A DNA stretch of 9,166 bases, taken from the NCBI GenBank assembly GCA_004562915.1, contig SFQZ01000097.1:1-9166 (forward strand), written 5' to 3'. Each line of letters opens with the position of its first letter. Position 1 is the first letter of the stretch. Made by a program: the position numbers and the translations under genes. The notes under the pieces are model-generated. The model saw only the letters and a program-made list of their open reading frames with translations, was not told the origin of the DNA and made no database searches. Origin of the DNA: a bacterium. Its GTDB lineage: Bacteria; Bacillota_A; Clostridia; Lachnospirales; Lachnospiraceae. Positions 7,336 to 9,166 of the stretch are shown one piece after another.

Positions 7336-7665
7336 ATGCAGGAAATTGATATTAAAAAAACAGGGCATAAAATTAAAGAAATGTGCAAGGTAAGAAATAT
7401 ATCCGTGAAAGATATTCAAGAGAAGTTACTCGTTGGATCTTTTCAGGCTGTTTACGCATGGTTTTCAGGAAAAAGTCTTCCGAGTCTGGATAATCTGTAT
7501 CGCTTAAGCAGGCTGCTGAATGTTTCAATGGACTCGCTGATCGTAGGTCAGCAGGAAGAACATCCTGGTATAATGTATGTAGATAATCGTTATGAAATAA
7601 AATGGGAGAAGATACCCGACAGAATTCTGTTATATTATATGAAATTAAAGGAAGAGGCAGCTTAA
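7336..7665 (+). CDS. XRE-family helix-turn-helix regulator
   Basis: 109 aa, ATG 7 bases after AAGGAG (7323-7328). Residues about 8-70 form a Cro/C1-type HTH: IKEMCKVRNISVKDIQEKL, then the turn and recognition helix around SFQAVYAWFSGKSLPS, closing with NLYRLSRLLNVSMDSLIV. The C-terminal 40 residues (YVDNRYEIKWEKIPDRILLYY) are not a recognised effector domain. This small type of stand-alone XRE protein is common in Lachnospiraceae and is often found near mobile or toxin-antitoxin genes. Its targets are unknown. It is followed directly by an intrinsic terminator. Confidence 0.85.
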   Translation: MQEIDIKKTGHKIKEMCKVRNISVKDIQEKLLVGSFQAVYAWFSGKSLPSLDNLYRLSRLLNVSMDSLIVGQQEEHPGIMYVDNRYEIKWEKIPDRILLYYMKLKEEAA

Positions 7666-7680
7666 GGCTGCTTTTTTGTT
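7655..7680 (+). terminator. Intrinsic terminator of the XRE gene
   Basis: GCAGC (7657-7661) pairs with GCTGC (7667-7671), extended by a G-T and an A-T pair, with loop TTAAG and a six-T run at 7672-7677. The hairpin contains the stop codon of the XRE gene. Confidence 0.75.
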
Positions 7681-7698
7681 GAGCCATCGTAAGAGTTA

Positions 7699-7717
7699 AT
7701 TCAATTATGAATTGAAT
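7699..7717. repeat. Perfect 8-bp palindrome, operator-like
   Basis: ATTCAATT-ATG-AATTGAAT. The arms match perfectly around three bases. It could be a binding site for one of the neighbouring XRE regulators or part of a longer stem closed by 7680-7685/7726-7731. Confidence 0.45.
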
Positions 7718-7749
7718 GATTTTGGGGCTCAGCTGCGTTACAATAAGAC

Positions 7750-7764
7750 TACATACAATATGTA
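7750..7764. repeat. Perfect 6-bp palindrome, operator-like
   Basis: TACATA-CAA-TATGTA. It overlaps a TACAAT-like box, so it may mark a repressor-controlled promoter, but no gene clearly follows on the + strand. Confidence 0.35.
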
Positions 7765-7924
7765 TTGCTAAGACTGGGGCAGAATAAGACGGAGTATCAA
7801 TGGCATATCCTTCGAAAAATGCCGCGGTACCGGGAGATTGCTCCTTGTGGACACCTGATTTGGGGAGAATTTAAAGGAATTGAGATGAGGACAGAACTAT
7901 GCGTTAAGATTCGTCGTAGTAACT

Positions 7925-8158
7925 CTATTTTAATAATTCATCATAAGTAGTATTCAGACAGTCACGTATTCCCTTTAGCTGGGAGACAGTAATATGTTGA
8001 ATTCCGCGTTCGATTTTAACCAGGGTCTCACGAGTCATATTTACATCATGAAGCTGCAACTGGCCAACCAATTCCGTTTGGCCAATGCCAGCATTTAAAC
8101 GTATTTCCCTTATATTCTTTCCAATATTTGCATTAGATTGTTTTATCTTTTGTTCCAT
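7925..8158 (-). CDS. Small XRE-family repressor (HTH only)
   Basis: 77 aa; ATG at 8158-8156, with GAGG (8170-8167 on this strand) 8 bases before it. The whole protein is one Cro/C1-type HTH domain: IGKNIREIRLNAGIGQTELVGQL, recognition segment MTRETLVKIERG, and the closing helix VSQLKGIRDCLNTTYDELL. Size and make-up fit phage- or plasmid-type repressors and antitoxin-like regulators. A perfect palindrome just upstream of the ribosome binding site (8178-8195) is the expected autoregulation site. It lies downstream of the Arc-type gene on the same strand, with 67 bases between them. Confidence 0.88.
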   Translation of the reverse strand: MEQKIKQSNANIGKNIREIRLNAGIGQTELVGQLQLHDVNMTRETLVKIERGIQHITVSQLKGIRDCLNTTYDELLK

Positions 8159-8177
8159 AATATCATCCTCAAAAAAG

Positions 8178-8195
8178 TGGACTAAAATTAGTCCA
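8178..8195. promoter_or_regulatory. Perfect palindromic operator upstream of the XRE repressor gene
   Basis: TGGACTAA-AA-TTAGTCCA: 8-bp arms around two bases, located 20 to 37 bases before the XRE start codon. On the minus strand its centre gives a TAATTT that could be a -10 box. A closely related site recurs at 8476-8494. Likely bound by the XRE protein or the Arc-type protein; which one cannot be told. Confidence 0.65.
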
Positions 8196-8225
8196 AAATA
8201 TGGAAGAGAATGATATTTATTAGAT

Positions 8226-8387
8226 TTAGTTTAATGGTCCTTGCTGCTGCTCATGTTGGATGATGGCCTGACGAATTAAATAAAGAACCTCACCGTTGAT
8301 AGAACGGCCATCAAATTCAGCCAGGCTTTTTAATTTCTGATGTGTTTCTGCATCTATTCGCAATCCTAAATGTTTCTCTTTTTCCAT
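8226..8387 (-). CDS. Arc-type ribbon-helix-helix DNA-binding protein
   Basis: A 53-aa gene easily missed for its size. The ATG at 8387-8385 follows GGAAGGA (8400-8394 on this strand); the stop is TAA at 8228-8226. The sequence starts MEKEKHLGLRIDAETHQKLK, a beta-strand and first helix, then SLAEFDGRSINGEVLYLIRQAI, the second helix with the GRS.N.E pattern typical of the Arc family (PF03869), and ends in a Gln-rich tail. Phage P22 Arc is also 53 residues. Such proteins dimerise and insert a two-stranded beta sheet into the DNA major groove to repress promoters, and are common in phage, plasmid and toxin-antitoxin control. It is divergent from the 150-aa coiled-coil gene and 67 bases upstream of the XRE repressor, so all three are probably controlled together. 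Confidence 0.85.
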   Translation of the reverse strand: MEKEKHLGLRIDAETHQKLKSLAEFDGRSINGEVLYLIRQAIIQHEQQQGPLN

Positions 8388-8403
8388 AATACATCCTTCC
8401 TAT

Positions 8404-8417
8404 TTAAAATGAGTACA
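8404..8417 (+). repeat. Direct-repeat copy 1 in the divergent promoter region
   Basis: TTAAAATGAGTACA; matches copy 2 at 8481-8494 in 13 of 14 positions. It lies directly upstream of the arc-type ribosome binding site, the right position for an operator. Confidence 0.55.
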
Positions 8418-8460
8418 TATTTAAGTTTGTACAATAAGTTCATTTTAAGTATAGAAAGTG

Positions 8461-8474
8461 TTATGATGTCATAA
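8461..8474. repeat. Palindrome in the divergent promoter region
   Basis: TTATGA-TG-TCATAA, perfect 6-bp arms. It is distinct in sequence from the TGGACT-type sites and may bind a second regulator. Confidence 0.45.
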
Positions 8475-8475
8475 A

Positions 8476-8494
8476 TGGACTTAAAATAAGTACA
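8476..8494. promoter_or_regulatory. Second TGGACT-type palindrome, in front of the coiled-coil gene
   Basis: TGGACTTA-AAA-TAAGTACA: 8-bp arms with one mismatch around three bases. It closely resembles the perfect palindrome at 8178-8195 and contains direct-repeat copy 2 (8481-8494). TGGACT could double as a weak -35 (8476-8481) with TATTTA (8498-8503) as -10 at 16 bases, in which case a bound repressor would block this promoter. Confidence 0.55.
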
Positions 8495-8523
8495 CTATAT
8501 TTATCAAAAGGGAGTATTTTTGA

Positions 8524-8976
8524 ATGAAAATTAGAAGGCTTTATTATGAGGAATCTAAGATGAGTGACAGGATTATTGAAGAGAAAATCAAGGCAAAGAT
8601 GTGTAAAATGAGTGAGGAAGAACAAATTAGGGATAAAAAACAGAAACTGATGGAGGCACAGGCCATAGTTGAAATGGCGAAAATGAAAATAGATGCGAAG
8701 CTGAACAATATAAGTCAGGAACGAGTAAAACATTTTGAAAAAATGGCAAAGAAAGCACTTCATGTGGCACAGGAACTCTTCTTAAATGTGGAGATAGATT
8801 CTGAAAAAGGATATGTAGGAACAATTGAATTTACCGGCGATGCCATGATAATCAATGAGTATGTGGAGGAGAGTGTGATACAAGATTTCCGGGACTTGAT
8901 GTGTTCGACGAAAGAGATTATGATCGTGCCGGCAGATAAACTTGTGAAAATTGTTTTTTATTATAGTTTATCTTAG
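8524..8976 (+). CDS. Coiled-coil protein of unknown function
   Basis: 150 aa from the ATG at 8524, with GGGAG (8510-8514) 9 bases before it. A second start is possible at 8560 (Met13), with GAGGAA at 8548-8553, giving 138 aa. Residues about 14-82 are charged and heptad-like (IIEEKIKAKMCKMSEEEQ..., then a long Lys/Met/Ala-rich helix); residues about 85-150 look like a small alpha/beta domain (LFLNVEIDSE, GYVGTIEFTGDAMII, EIMIVPADKLVKIVFYYSL). There is no signal peptide, membrane helix or recognised catalytic motif. It is divergent from the Arc-type gene and likely repressed through the shared intergenic sites. I do not recognise the family; its setting suggests a mobile-element accessory protein. 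Downstream it runs towards the terminator-like hairpin before spoIIID. Confidence 0.75.
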   Translation: MKIRRLYYEESKMSDRIIEEKIKAKMCKMSEEEQIRDKKQKLMEAQAIVEMAKMKIDAKLNNISQERVKHFEKMAKKALHVAQELFLNVEIDSEKGYVGTIEFTGDAMIINEYVEESVIQDFRDLMCSTKEIMIVPADKLVKIVFYYSLS

Positions 8977-9029
8977 CATGAGAAGACTCCTGCTTTTGAT
9001 TAAAAGTATATGAGGAAAAAGAAATTATC

Positions 9030-9059
9030 GAATATTTATAAACGGCTCCTGCATACATT
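9030..9059 (+). promoter_or_regulatory. Candidate sigma-E promoter of spoIIID
   Basis: GAATATT (9030-9036), 15 bases, CATACATT (9052-9059). Both boxes fit the Bacillus subtilis sigma-E consensus (KMATATT and CATACAHT) at every position, and the spacing is about what is usual. spoIIID is a classical sigma-E gene in the mother cell. Initiation is expected near 9065-9067, about 22-25 bases before the start codon. Confidence 0.75.
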
Positions 9060-9090
9060 GTAAAAACAATGTTTGCAGGGGGATTTTTTT
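9046..9090 (+). terminator. Terminator-like hairpin overlapping the spoIIID promoter and ribosome binding site
   Basis: The arm at 9046-9061 (CTCCTGCATACATTGT) pairs with 9066-9081 (ACAATGTTTGCAGGGG) in a 16-position stem with one T-T mismatch and one G-T pair, loop AAAA, followed by seven T's (9084-9090). It has the form of an intrinsic terminator for the upstream gene. The 5' arm contains the sigma-E -10 box; the 3' arm contains most of the spoIIID ribosome binding site. Confidence 0.75.
9077..9083 (+). promoter_or_regulatory. Ribosome binding site of spoIIID, inside a hairpin arm
   Basis: AGGGGGA, 5 bases before the TTG start. Bases 9077-9081 are paired in the hairpin if the transcript includes 9046-9061. 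Confidence 0.7.
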
Positions 9091-9166
9091 GAAGGATTAT
9101 ATTGCAAAAAGAGCCGTGGAGATTGCAAATTATATTATAGAAAATAACGCAACGGTGAGGCAGACG
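9089..9166 (+). CDS. spoIIID: Sporulation regulator SpoIIID, N-terminal part (runs off the window)
   Basis: 26 codons from a TTG start: MKDYIAKRAVEIANYIIENN then ATVRQT. This matches the N-terminus of SpoIIID (B. subtilis begins MHDYIKERTIKIGKYIVE), a small HTH protein that in the mother cell switches off some sigma-E genes and activates the pathway to sigma-K during endospore formation. The start choice rests on family alignment and on AGGGGGA at 9077-9083. The HTH itself would lie just past the end of the window. Its presence marks the host as a spore-forming Firmicute lineage. Confidence 0.92.
   Translation, partial: MKDYIAKRAVEIANYIIENNATVRQT

Larger units (their letters stand above)
7666..7924. 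other. 259-bp gap without a convincing gene, rich in palindromes
   Basis: After the terminator the stretch holds two near-perfect palindromes (see 7699-7717 and 7750-7764), and an outer TGAGCC/GGCTCA pair (7680-7685 with 7726-7731) that could enclose the first. From about 7780 to 7890 the sequence is more GC-rich than its surroundings and is open in one frame per strand over some 60 codons, but neither frame has a start signal or recognisable protein. It may be decayed coding sequence or an untranslated RNA. Confidence 0.4.

Noticed and set aside
7373..7687. A 104-aa minus strand ORF
   Set aside because: Antisense to the well-supported XRE gene 7336-7665.
7765..7950. A 61-aa + strand ORF in the palindrome-rich gap
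   Set aside because: No ribosome binding site, a non-ATG start, no recognisable motif, and it runs into the antisense of the 77-aa XRE gene.
9010..9063. A 17-codon ORF (MRKKKLSNIYKRLLHTL) just before spoIIID, considered as a leader peptide
   Set aside because: No good ribosome binding site, and it would not be on the sigma-E transcript, which starts after it. Its position over the hairpin 5' arm is probably accidental.
1..9166. CRISPR arrays, tRNA or rRNA genes
   Set aside because: No regularly spaced repeats, no cloverleaf with a TTCRA arm, and no rRNA-like sequence were seen on either strand.

Overview
The window looks like chromosome from a spore-forming, gut-type Lachnospiraceae (Clostridia). 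The signs are a recognisable spoIIID start at the right edge, AGGAGG-type ribosome binding sites, Firmicutes-style small regulators, and a GH3 / GtrA-like / uronate isomerase gene set. Base composition shifts from moderate GC in the metabolic left half to clearly AT-rich from about 6240 onward. No search could be run; all family calls are from motif recognition.

Left part (1-4875, + strand): a carbohydrate-utilisation cluster. It opens with the C-terminal part of a domain-inverted, membrane-anchored GH3 glycosidase (1-1200). A complete soluble GH3 beta-glucosidase with an unexplained C-terminal extension follows (1277-3700), then a four-helix GtrA-like membrane protein (3716-4315). Next is a decapitated uronate isomerase gene, uxaC (4435-4875). 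The uxaC break coincides with a 128-bp element (4307-4434) bounded by perfect 19-bp inverted repeats, whose left arm also supplies the gtrA-like stop codon. A strong hairpin terminator (4933-4981) closes the cluster.

Middle part (5000-7037, - strand): an M20D amidohydrolase (HipO/AbgB-like peptidase family) and, upstream of it, a TraX-family polytopic membrane protein.

Right part (7038-8976): an AT-rich accessory patch of small regulators. It holds a small unknown ORF and an XRE regulator on the + strand with a terminator, a 259-bp palindrome-rich gap with no convincing gene, and on the - strand a 77-aa XRE repressor and a 53-aa Arc-type ribbon-helix-helix protein. Divergent from these is a 150-aa coiled-coil protein of unknown function. 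Related palindromic operator-like sites (TGGACT...AGTCCA type) sit both in front of the XRE gene and in the divergent arc/coiled-coil promoter region, so these genes are probably wired together, as in phage or plasmid immunity modules.

Right edge: spoIIID (sporulation sigma-E/sigma-K cascade regulator) begins at 9089. A sequence matching the Bacillus sigma-E consensus lies just upstream. Its -10 box is inside the 5' arm of a terminator-like hairpin whose 3' arm is the spoIIID ribosome binding site. A transcript started at this promoter would lack the 5' arm, whereas a read-through transcript would fold and terminate or hide the site. This is the most interesting arrangement in the window.
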